Assembly (NCBI RefSeq): GCF_028372415.1
Contig: NC_092879.1
Coordinates: 98,719,357 to 98,783,356 of the forward strand
DNA length: 64,000 bases
Direction: 5' to 3'
Source of the DNA: Notamacropus eugenii
Taxonomy: Eukaryota > Chordata > Mammalia > Diprotodontia > Macropodidae
Made by a program: the position numbers and the translations under genes. The notes under the pieces are model-generated. The model saw only the letters and a program-made list of their open reading frames with translations, made no database searches and was not told the origin of the DNA. Positions 23,368 to 32,105 of the stretch are shown piece by piece (position 1 is the stretch's first letter; each line of letters begins with the position of its first letter).

Positions 23368-24069
23368 CTAATCTTCGATGAACTCCTCGGCGAGGGTCCG
23401 ATTGTGTCCATTGAGCAGAATGATGGTGAACAGCACCAGCACTTCGAACAAGATGCCAAGGAAGGGCCAGAACGCGGACAGTCGTCTGCGCACCTTGAGC
23501 ATGACCACGGCGGCATGGTAGCCCTCGCTGTTGGTGCCAACGCAGATGTATTGGCCCGAGTCCTTGGACGTGTCTACATGACGGAGAAGCAACTCGCTGC
23601 GGTGGGCGCTCTCGATGATGAAGACCCGCTGTCCGTTGCTGTTGAGCAGGAGCACGTAGTCCTCCATCGGGTAGTACCGATACCACTTCCAGGAGTCGAT
23701 GGAAGGATACGAGTAGCTCTCGCACACGAGGATCACCTCTTCGCCCTCCAGGGCGTACTCCGTCCTGGGGTTAGCGAACACTTTGGGCCTCTCCTTCTCG
23801 CGCCGCGATGTATTCTGGCCGGTCACCTTACTCGGGAAAACGCGCTGGTCATTTCCGTTCTGGTCCTCCGTAAACCCCTTGAGCTCTCCGCGCCCGGACG
23901 TGTGGGTCAGATCTCCCTGGAACTGCGCCTCTTCCTCTGTCTGGTTCAGGGTGCAGGTGGGGTGCAGCTGGGGCTCGGGCTTGGCCACGGTCACGGTTTT
24001 CCAAAGGGCAAGCAGCAGGACAGTCAGGAGAGCAGCCTTCTGCAACTTGCCCAGTAGGGCGAAACCCAT
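23368..24069 (-). CDS. Intronless basigin-like immunoglobulin membrane protein
   Basis: A single uninterrupted frame of 233 residues. Residues 10-29 are a hydrophobic signal peptide; one C2-type Ig domain runs from about 105 to 183 (Cys116, Trp127/129, DSGQYIC with Cys166). The single membrane span at about 190-209 reads WPFLGILFEVLVLFTI. This span, with the Pro and buried Glu, is the signature of basigin/embigin/neuroplastin, the chaperones of monocarboxylate transporters; the Ig wording is closest to basigin Ig2. The normal first Ig domain is decayed: Cys39 is present, but its partner position reads Arg76 (RVF where basigin has CVF) and the Trp is gone. The cytoplasmic tail is only about 13 residues, acidic (LAEEFIED), and lacks the basic KRRK stop-transfer. 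Sequons are at Asn42 and Asn86. The start has a strong context (GCAATGG). No introns are present although BSG-family genes have several, so I read it as a retrogene kept open. Its function is inferred. Confidence 0.85.
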   Translation of the reverse strand: MGFALLGKLQKAALLTVLLLALWKTVTVAKPEPQLHPTCTLNQTEEEAQFQGDLTHTSGRGELKGFTEDQNGNDQRVFPSKVTGQNTSRREKERPKVFANPRTEYALEGEEVILVCESYSYPSIDSWKWYRYYPMEDYVLLLNSNGQRVFIIESAHRSELLLRHVDTSKDSGQYICVGTNSEGYHAAVVMLKVRRRLSAFWPFLGILFEVLVLFTIILLNGHNRTLAEEFIED

Positions 24070-24244
24070 TGCCCCGGCGACCTTTCCGACAGGCTTTAGT
24101 GTGGCTTCCTCCTTCTCCTCGCTCCCACCTGTCTCCCGCGCACCTCCCTGCGGCCGCCTCCCTCAGCCGCCTCCCTCACCCTGATGATCAGGTTGTCCAG
24201 GCGTTGCTATGAGGCTGGCTCTGGAGCCCAAATGAATAGTGCGA

Positions 24245-24252
24245 TGACGTCA
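24245..24252. promoter_or_regulatory. Perfect palindromic CRE (TGACGTCA)
   Basis: A full 8-base CRE consensus lies about 176 bases upstream of the minus-strand start codon at 24069, inside the CpG-rich region. A partial RFX-like half-site GTTGCTAT lies at 24203-24210. CRE sites bound by CREM are typical of post-meiotic promoters. The use of this one is inference. Confidence 0.55.
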
Positions 24253-24326
24253 CAATTAGCCCTCAAGTCATCGAGACCCCATACAACTTCCCGCGCCCTG
24301 CCAGCTCTTGCATAAGTTAAAGAGCT

Positions 24327-24517
24327 ACTTTCGTGTCCAACTCTTTGTAACTCCATTTAGAGTTTTCTTGGCAAAGATACTGGAGTGGTTTGCGATTTCC
24401 TTCTCCAGCTCATTTTACAGAGGAGGAAACTGAGGCAAACAGGGTTTAGTGACTTGCCCAGGGTCACCGACTTGCACCCAGGAAGATGAGCCTTCCTGTC
24501 TCCAGAGCTGGGCACAA
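24327..24517 (+). repeat. Marsupial SINE with 9-bp target-site duplication
   Basis: 'tcgtgtccaactctttgtaactcc ... ttcttggcaaagatactggagtgg ... gaggaaactgaggcaaacaggg' is flanked by direct repeats TAAAGAGCT at 24318-24326 and 24518-24526. It sits just upstream of the basigin-like promoter. Confidence 0.75.
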
Positions 24518-24526
24518 TAAAGAGCT

Positions 24527-26280
24527 CCATAGTACCTTAAACACAGCCTCCACAGCCAATCCCCATCTCCAGCTGGGTTGCCTTCCTCTGCACTCTCCAC
24601 CTGGGACCAACATTATTTTTCATTTGGGGTTTCCTCTGGTGACTAGGGCCATTTTACTGGCTTTCAACTGAAACCTGTCTCTTCCTACATTCCCAGCATT
24701 GCCAACACCACATTTTCCCCATTGTTTGGGGAAGATTTGGTTGGTCCCAAGGTCCCTTACTTCCTTTTCACTAAAGCAGGCCCAAATGATCTGCTTGGGC
24801 CAGTAGCACCTACTAAGGCTAAGTACATTACATCTAATGGCCTGATTTTCTGAAATGATATTTGGGGTTACTGAAATCACTGAAGGTCCAAAAGGGAGGG
24901 AGGGCTGAGTCATCTTGGTTTTCTCCTGTTATTAAGAGCCCTGGAAGGGGAGGAGGGCACTTCTGAGTCATTACAGCACCCTTGGGAGATGATTCACTTC
25001 ACTCACTACCTGAGTGCCTTTAGGAATATCACTCAGTTTCTCTGGGTCTCAGCTTCCCCATCGGTAAAATTGAGTGAAGGTCCTTCAGGCCCTGACTCCT
25101 GGTGTACTGGGCACTGAGGGTGGGGAGGGACAAAGGTATAAGAGCTCAGTCTAGTAGAGGGAGGAAAAACTAGATTATAATACAAAAGAGAGCATGGAGG
25201 AGGTCAGAGTGCGAAAATTCTAGGCACAAGGAAATAGTGTTCGCTAGGGCCAAAAGGAGAGGATGCAGGATGTGTATAGGGCATGGCAAGTAGCTCACTT
25301 CAGGAAATTGGATGAGAGACCTGGTCAAGCCATGGCTAATTTGGGGGCATGCCATCCCCAGCCCCCAGGCCCAGCCCCTGATCTAGTTTGACTTTTTCCT
25401 TTGGAGTCTGTGGGGAGAGAAGTAAAGGATGCCAGTGGGCAACAGCAGCTACAAGGCTGGCCTCAGGCCATATCTGTACATCTCCAGGGCCCCTGGGCAG
25501 CCTAGAAGGTCGTCCCAAGGTCTTCCCTTGGATACTTTCTCTGATCACACGGTGGGGGTGATGAAGTTCCGATTTCAAAGTCAGGCAAGCACAAAGCTTC
25601 TGAATTCCAGCAGTCCAAAGGAAACTAGCAATCAATAGATGTCCCACTCAGATGGTTTTGGGAAACCATCCAGAGTGTGAGCAAGGCATCTTCCCCACAG
25701 GGGCCAACACCTCTTGGACAACTTTCCTTTGCCTGAGGCTTCCTAAGTGGCAGAAGGCCTCAAGTCCCCTGCAGTGTTAGGAGGGGTGGGGTGAGGTACT
25801 ACAGGGACTGTGGCACTGCCCAGGCTGCAACCACTTACCTGCTTAGCTGGGGCTGTGTTTATTCAGTTCAAATGGTGCTGAAATGGCCCAGTGGAGAGAA
25901 AGCTGCCTATAGGGCCAAAGGCCCAGGGACCAAATGGTGGCTCCCCAGCAAGCATGGGCTAGTCATGGGCTCTCCTGTGGACCAGAACACTTCCAGCTTG
26001 ATCCCTTCCAGCTTGACTTCTATGACCATGGTAGTCATCCTGGCATCTACCATAGAATCATGGTAGCTCAAAGCACCTTTCTGACCCTTAGGTTTCCTCT
26101 CCTGTGGAATGAGCATATTAGCTCCCTGCTGCTGCAAGGCTCAAATGAGACAAGGGCCCAAAGCATCTCAAAAACCCATAGTGCCAAATGAAAGGAAGGT
26201 GTGAAGGGCTATGCATGTGGTCAGGGGTGAGGGATCTGACCAAGAGCATCACCCAGCGGGTGTTGAAAAGAATATGCAGT
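24527..26280. other. Intergenic DNA between the two minus-strand genes
   Basis: No gene is recognised. A MIR-like fragment lies near 24995-25105 ('cctgagtgcctttagg ... ctctgggtctcagcttccccatc'). Two CTGAGTCAT (AP-1-like) words occur at 24904-24912 and 24962-24970. Confidence 0.4.
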
Positions 26281-26285
26281 CTAGA

Positions 26286-26291
26286 TTTATT
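26286..26291 (-). terminator. Candidate poly(A) signal of the TRAIL-like gene
   Basis: AATAAA on the minus strand (GTTAATAAATCTAG) lies about 1.42 kb after the stop codon. If used, the 3' UTR spans 26.27-27.71 kb and contains C-rich runs complementary to the G-tracts at 26655-26695 and 26905-26927. Confidence 0.35.
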
Positions 26292-26654
26292 AACAGACAA
26301 ATCCAATAGAAATGATGGCCAGCAAGAGGAGGGGAACCAGTCCTTCACCAACCCTTACTCTATCAATCCTCTCCCTACCCCCCACCCTCCCCATACCTTT
26401 TGGCAGTTAGTCCTGTAAACAGTCAAAACCCTGTGACTCCCTAGCTAATATGCAGGTCCTCCCTTTCCATACAGATAAGAATGGCTCCCTATCAGGTCAA
26501 CAACCTGCTCCCAACAGCTCTGCTCCTCACACAGCCTTGTTAGGGACCTGGGATGGAGGAGGCAGTGGGAGCTGGGGGTGGGGACCTGAGATGGAAGGGA
26601 GGAGTGGGGGCTGGGAAGGGAGAGGAAGTATTGTCCCTGAAAGGGAAAGAGTGT

Positions 26655-26697
26655 GTGGGGGGGGGTGGGGGGGTGGGAGGGGCGGGGTATCTGTAGC
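26655..26697 (+). repeat. G-rich run with quadruplex potential
   Basis: Runs of 10, 7, 4 and 4 G separated by T, TGGGA and C: a classic intramolecular G4 layout plus an embedded GGGGCGGGG box. A second G-tract follows at 26905-26927. Confidence 0.6.
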
Positions 26698-27710
26698 CAG
26701 GCCCAACTGTAGGGCCTAGTTTCATCTGGCAGTGATAAGCTATATGGATCCCTGAATTCCAGCCCCATCCCCACTCCTAGCCAACCCTTTCACTGTGACC
26801 TCCTCTGGCCTTTGGTTCAGGTAGCAAAGGGTCCCAAGGTCAGGAGTGATCCTGGTAGAGCTCCCTTGTGTGGCATCAGGGCCACAGACTAGTCTTCCAT
26901 CCTGAGGTGGGGGTGGGGGGGGGAGGCGTCACATCTCCTAGGGGAAGCAGTAAGCTCTCTTTCCCTTGGGCTAGACCAGGAAGAGAGGGATGCTGTCTGG
27001 CCCCAAGGTCCCCTCCAGGGGAGCTGGCCCCCCACTTTTTTCCTAGGGTCAATATTTCCAGGAACCAGAGCTGAAATGCTCTGGGGACCCTTTCTAGATC
27101 CCTTGCTTCCTCGAAGATGTCTGAAATTAGTAAAGAGACATCTAAGGGTAAATCCTGGAGTAGGGGGCAAGGAGGGAGCAGGGCAGGGAACTGGCCTTTC
27201 TGTACCTGGGCTCCTTCCAATCCACATTCTTAGAGCTGCTCACCTTTGTCCTGTAGAAGGAAGTGTATTTTCTGGCCTGGTATCACTAGCTAGGTCAACT
27301 AGAGAGACTCATAGGACTTCGTCCTCCCAACCCCATCACCCCAATGCCTAGAGTCCTTTGTTCAACCTTCTCTTCAGATCACAGAGGTTCTATACTCCTG
27401 AGGCTTCCCCCCTGCCCCATCAGTCTGCCTCCTCCCTAGAAAACAATGAGGACACAGTGCTCAGAACACCCCCCCAAGAGCAGCTCCCCTCCCCCCCAAC
27501 TACCACCTAGGCAGAAAAGGAAAATCCAGTTCTCTGTCCTTTGGGATCTTTCCAAGCCTCCTTGGGGTAATGGATGAACAAGGCTGGAGTTGGTCCTGTG
27601 GTCCCCAGGAAGGTCAGCTGGAGCAAATGCATTAGACAGTTCAATCTTATAAGTCAGTTTCAGAGGAAAAGCTGGCCCCTAACACTCATCAAACTGAGGG
27701 CAGAGGCTTC

Positions 27711-28153
27711 TTACATAGCCAACCGGAAGGCCCCAAAGTAACTCGAGGTGCCATCCGTATCGTCCACAGCCAGGGAAGAGACAGATACCAGGAGCTCATC
27801 CCCTGCTTTCAGCTCAAAGAGGCCCCCCTGGTAGATGGCATGGAGGCCATACTCAGCCTCTGGAGACCAGCACTTGGTAGCCACGCCTTTCAGGAGCAGG
27901 ATGGGCTGGCGGTAAGCTGTCTGTCGGCTAATGCACTGGACCAGCTGCTGGCTTGTGGGCCGGCTCCCTTCAGCCTCAGCTGGATATCGGAAGTAGATCT
28001 GAGAATAGACATAGTACTTGCCCCCCTGGCTGACTCTCAGTGCACCTGTCTTGAAGGTGATGTTTTGCAGGTGGGAGAGCAGGCCTCGAGACTCCCAGTT
28101 GTGCAGAGGGTAGCGGCAGGACTGGGGCAGCTCCCCAAGGTGATCAAGGTTGT
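27711..28153 (-). CDS. TRAIL-like ligand, exon 5 (TNF homology domain)
   Basis: 443 bases including TAA; acceptor TTCTCCCTCTAG. It encodes residues 177-322: HNWESRGLLSHLQNITF, YYVYSQIYFRY, QTAYRQPILLLKG, CWSPEAEYGLHAIYQGGLFE, DELLVSVSSL and YFGAFRLAM. This is the whole receptor-binding beta-sandwich, and a sequon lies at Asn206. The cysteine before WSPEAEYG is the diagnostic TRAIL zinc ligand. No frame break is seen. Confidence 0.92.
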
Positions 28154-28847
28154 CTAGAGGGAGAAGAATAAGATACAGTTAAACTCAATGAGCAATTATT
28201 AAGCACCTATTAGATGAGGAACAAATTGAAAAGACCAGAGACTAGAAACAGGGAGATGAGGCAGGGAGGAAGGCCCCAAGCACAGGGTGGGAAGGGAAAT
28301 GGATCTGTAGCCTCCTGGCCAATCTCACACAGCCAGACCTCACCAAAGGAATCCCTAGTAGCCCACACCATACAGGTGGGCATCCAGCCTTCGCTTGAAG
28401 ACCCCCAGAGAGAGGAAAGCCACTCATGTTACCACATTACCAAGCTCTGCCTCAACCTCCCTCTCTGCAATTACCAACACCTCCCCCCATCTCCTCCCCC
28501 CCAGATAGAGGAAGAGGCACACTCAGAGAAGGGTAAATGTCTTACTCAAGGTCACACAGTTACGAAATTTGCTTTTTCTTCAATCTCCCCCATCAAGCTA
28601 GGGCTGGGCCAATCACTGGATACATAGTAAATACTGATTGGCTAAGACCCTCACATCACTTAGATAGAAGGGGAGGAGAGTACAGTGGTATACTCCTAAG
28701 CCAGTATGCTGTCCTTCTGTGTTCTTTCAGCAGGGGATAAGTGAAGGCCTGCTGTGGTTCTAGGGCCCATTCTTAGTTTCCTGAGGACCATGGTGGTCCT
28801 GAGTGCAAGGATGATAGGTCTCTGGGTGGATCTGGGTCTGCACTTAC

Positions 28848-28964
28848 CTGAACTGGCAGCAGTGTAGGGGATGAGGGTGACATGGGCTGAGGGCTGAGCT
28901 CCTATGGAGAAGGGGTGTGTCATTGGTGGCTGCCCCTCCACACCTGGAGAGGTACTCGTCAAAC
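28848..28964 (-). CDS. TRAIL-like ligand, exon 4 (pre-domain and strand A)
   Basis: 117 bases; acceptor TTTTTTCTGTAG, donor GTAAGTG. It starts two bases into a Gly codon and ends one base into an Asp codon. It encodes residues 138-175 ending QPSAHVTLIPYTAASS. The SAHVT segment corresponds to the AAHIT first strand of the TNF homology domain in TRAIL. Confidence 0.85.
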
Positions 28965-29835
28965 CTACAGAAAAAAGCAAATGAGAAAAAGCTGGAGGAG
29001 AAAGGGGGGAGGTTGCTTGTGATACACTCCCATCCCCCACCCCAGACCTCAAGGCCAAGGCCAAGAGGATGGCTTTCCCCTCTCTCACTCCCTTCTTCAG
29101 ATTGGGCAGGAGGAGTTATGAACAGCCAAAACACAAAGGGGGGGGGGGGGAGAAAGAGGAAGAGAAAGATGAGGAAGAGAGAGAGACAGAGACAGAGCCC
29201 TTGCACCAGAATCCAACACCCTTCCCCTTCCTTGTTTGTACTCATAATGCCTGACATGCTTGTCTAGCATTTTACATGACCTTATTTGAATCCTGCACCC
29301 ACTCTATGAGCTAGGTAACTACTTCCATGCATTATAAGCACCATTTCACAGACATTCCAACTGATGCTCAGAGAAGGTAAGTGACTTGCACAGAGGTCAC
29401 AGAGCTGTTGAGTATCTAAAGTGGAACTTGGACCTGGCTCTCCCTGACTCCAAGTCCAGTATTCTCTCCCCTGGACTCCCCAAATAGCCTCCTCACCAAC
29501 AATCTCTCCCCTCTCCAATCCTTCTTTCTTGAGCTGTCTTTGGAAGCCTTCTCTTCCCAGCATTCCTCAGTGCAGGCTCCCTGGCCAACTGTCTAGTTTT
29601 CACCCATTTGCCCTTCATTTGCCTAGGCTGTTCCCCATGCTCCCACACAGATATCTTCTCCTCATGTTAGCCACTTGGAATTCTGGGTTTCCTTTAAGAC
29701 AGCTCAAGCCCCATCTTTCACAAGAATCCCCTCCCCCTCCATTTCCTCCCCCCTACCCTCCCTAACTCCTTGTACCCATTTGGCGGATATTCTGAACATG
29801 AATGTCCTGGCAGCCTCAGGCCCCATTAATATGTA

Positions 29836-29945
29836 AGCTCCCTTATGAGGACTGTTCCATTATCTCTCCTTGTAGCCTCAGCCTCCAGCACAGTGCCTGG
29901 CACAAAGTAGGTGCTTAAAAAATGCCTACTGGTTGACTGATTCAA
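29836..29945 (+). repeat. L2/MIR tail fragment in intron 3 of the TRAIL-like gene
   Basis: It contains 'cagtgcctggcacaaagtaggtgcttaaaaaatgc'. A MIR-like fragment also lies at about 29285-29475 ('agagaaggtaagtgacttgca ... gactccaagtcca'). Confidence 0.55.
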
Positions 29946-30024
29946 ACTCACAAGCTAGTCAGTTTTTATTAAGCACCTACCAGTTCAAAATCACTGTTCT
30001 AGACATTTGAAGCAAAGAACTCAG

Positions 30025-30290
30025 AAGGTCAGAGTTGGTACCACAGTGGATAGAGCGCTGCATCCAGTTAGGGAGACAAGTTCAAATCCAGTCTCAGACA
30101 CTTTCTAGCTAGGTGACCCTGGTCAAATCACTTAACCTCTGTCTGCCTCAGTTTGCTCCAATGTAAAATGGGGATAAAAATAGCACTTACCTCTCCAGGG
30201 TTGTTGTGAGGCTCAAATGAGCAAACATATGTACAGCTGTTTGACAGACTTCCAAGTTCTATGTAAATGCGTGCTGACAATATTATTACT
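30025..30290 (+). repeat. MIR-derived SINE (Mon/Ther-like)
   Basis: 'gtaccacagtggatagagcg ... ctgcctcagtttgctcc ... tgtaaaatggggataa ... gggttgttgtgaggctcaaatgag'. Similar elements lie at 47345-47605 and 47740-48000. Confidence 0.65.
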
Positions 30291-30341
30291 ATCTCTCTAA
30301 GAGGGCAGGTTCTTAAACAAGCCCTGAGGGAATCAGCTCAC

Positions 30342-30378
30342 CTTTCTGTAAACTCCGGTGGAGAATGTTTTCAGTCAC
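30342..30378 (-). CDS. TRAIL-like ligand, exon 3 (37-base micro-exon)
   Basis: Acceptor ACTTCCAG, donor GTGAGC. It encodes VTENILHRSLQK plus one base of the next Gly codon. Only this short exon joins exons 2 and 4 in frame, and TRAIL also has a tiny third exon. It is easy for automated annotation to miss. Confidence 0.8.
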
Positions 30379-30469
30379 CTGGAAGTAAAAAAGGCAGACG
30401 TGAGAAAGGCCTGAGCTGGGAGGTCCAAAGTCAATCAACATTTATTGAGTACCTACTATGTGCCAGGTA

Positions 30470-30735
30470 CATAGGGACAGCTAGGTGGTGCCACAGTGTG
30501 CATAGAGCACGAGGCCTGGAGTTGGGAAGACTCATCTCCCTGAGTTCAAATCTGGCCTCAGACACTAGCTGGGTGACCCTGGCAAGTCACTTCACCCTGT
30601 CTGCCTCAGTCTCCTCATCTGTAAAATGAGCTGGAGAAGGAAATGGCAAACTACTTTTGTGTCTTTGCCAAGAAAACCCCAAATGGGGTCACAAAGACTC
30701 AGATGTGACTGAAAAACAACTCAATAACAACAGTG
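30470..30735 (+). repeat. Marsupial SINE, composite type
   Basis: ACAGCTAGGTGGTGCC head, GAGTTCAAATCTGGCC, then 'aaaatgagctggagaaggaaatgg ... gccaagaaaaccccaaatggggtcac'. The second half is the reverse complement of the element type seen at 15596 and 24327, so these are one SINE family in two orientations. Confidence 0.7.
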
Positions 30736-30739
30736 TTCT

Positions 30740-31135
30740 GCAACCTGGGGATACCCAGACAAAAACGAAACAGTCCCTGCCTGCTTTCTAAAGGCTTACA
30801 TTCTAACATTTAAGGGAATACTAGGTAGTTGAGGGAGGGAGGGAGGGAGGGCACAAGCAGCTGTGGGGCTCAAAATAGGCCTCCTGCAGGAAGTGGGCCT
30901 TGAGCTGAGTTCTGAAGGAAACCAGGGATTCTAAACGGTTAAAGAGGGAAGGCATTCCAGAGATGAGATGAAGTGTCCTGTGTGAGAAGAGCGGAAAGGC
31001 TACTTTGACCAGACCACAGATTGCACAGAGAGTAATACATAGAAAGCCTAGAAAGGTGGCTGAGAGCCAGGTTGTGAAGAGCTGGAAAGGCCGGACAGAG
31101 GGTCCTAAAGGTAAGAGGGAGCCAAATGCAGTTTA
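30740..31135. repeat. L2-type LINE 3' region
   Basis: 'cagtccctgcctgctttctaaaggcttacattcta ... aagtgggccttgagctgagttctgaagg ... ggcattccagag' matches the common L2/CR1-clade 3' wording. Another piece is at 41440-41950. It includes a short (GGGA)n run at 30832-30850. Confidence 0.6.
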
Positions 31136-31143
31136 CTGAGGAG

Positions 31144-31145
<2 letters not shown>

Positions 31146-31182
<37 letters not shown>
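31146..31182. repeat. (GT)n microsatellite in intron 2 of the TRAIL-like gene
   Basis: Pure GT run of 37 bases. Confidence 0.97.
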
Positions 31183-31183
<1 letters not shown>

Positions 31184-31262
31184 CAAAGACAGGCAATCAG
31201 ACAGTGGGCCAGGTCAGGAGGAAGGCCACTCCCCGAGGCCATGCTCCCCAAAGGCTGCTCAC

Positions 31263-31409
31263 CAAGGTCACATAGGATTTGATGCTACCCATGAGCTTGA
31301 GGCACGTCCGGTTGTTGATCAAGTCCTCCAGATTCGGGTTCTCTTGCAGGCTGTTGATCAGCTGGAGGCACTTCAGCTCCTCTGGAATCCCCTGGGCCTG
31401 GGTCTTTAA
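31263..31409 (-). CDS. TRAIL-like ligand, exon 2 (stalk)
   Basis: 147 bases, residues 76-124, phase 0 at both ends; acceptor CTCTCTTTAG, donor GTGAGC. It encodes LKTQAQGIPEELKCLQLINS and continues to a sequon NNRTC. Cys89 and Cys111 are 22 apart, almost as in the stalk exon of TRAIL. A long GT microsatellite begins 81 bases into the following intron. Confidence 0.85.
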
Positions 31410-31914
31410 CTAAAGAGAGACATACACACCCCAAATTTACTACCTCACTCTCTTGGCAACCAAGATTTCAGCCTAAATTCAAGCCAAGGAGTCCAACCCT
31501 GATTTGCCCTTGGCTCGCCACTGTGTGACTTTGGCCAAGTTGTTTAGGGTTAGGGTTCATTCATCTGAAAAACAGGTATATGAATACCTGCCATTGTCAA
31601 GGGAAGATGGTTTGGAGAAAGTCTGAAGGAGAAGCCTAAACACCTATTGAATGGAATTGACCCCAACAAGGCTTCAGGCTTCTCAGCAGACCTAAGCTGA
31701 GGCAGAATGGTGAAACATCCCTGTCAGCAGCATCCCCCGTCTCCACTCAGTCTGGGGTCCCTACATGGACTGTTTACTAGGACCCGGGCCTTTCCCACCA
31801 ATCAAAACTCCTCATCCCAAATCCCCCACTCTTAGGGCTGAACTCTCTATGGACCCACTCTCTGCCACTCCCTCCCCCAGGCTACTCTCACACACCCTGA
31901 CCCCCTACTGCATC

Positions 31915-32105
31915 GCACGTGGTTCTTCAAGCGTGGTCTGGGGATCCCTGGGACCATTTCAGGGGGTCCAACAAGGTCAAAACTATTTTCATAACATGAA
32001 GACATTTTAATTTTCAATACGATAAATATACTGCACATAAAAGTTCTTTGGGGAAGTCTTCGATAAATAAAGGGGTCCTGAGACAAAAAATGTTTGAGAA
32101 CCGAG
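31915..32105. repeat. Small hAT-like DNA element (tentative)
   Basis: The left end reads GTGGTTCTTCAAGCGTGG and the right end reads AATGTTTGAGAACCG, imperfect inverted repeats of a 'ggttctcaaa' type. The interior 'caaaactattttcataac ... ttctttgggg' is known mammalian MER-like wording. Confidence 0.4.

Larger units (their letters stand above)
23260..24310. promoter_or_regulatory. CpG-rich region over the basigin-like gene and its promoter
   Basis: CpG density rises sharply here compared with the flanks, both in the coding part (TTCGCGCCGCG-like text) and upstream of the start (CCCGCGCACC, CTGCGGCCGC). The gene therefore probably has its own promoter just above 24070. Confidence 0.6.
26286..27710 (-). 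other. Probable 3' UTR of the TRAIL-like gene
   Basis: Non-coding sequence lies between the stop codon and the candidate poly(A) signal. No SINE or LINE is recognised in it. The transcript strand has C-tracts opposite the G-rich runs at 26655-26695 and 26905-26927. The extent is inferred from the AATAAA only. Confidence 0.35.

Noticed and set aside
23344-24057. 237-codon plus-strand frame
   Set aside because: It is the antisense of the basigin-like gene, whose minus frame has signal peptide, Ig and membrane signatures; the plus frame has no family resemblance.
31545-31557. Two TTAGGG repeats
   Set aside because: Two copies are expected by chance and do not mark an interstitial telomere.
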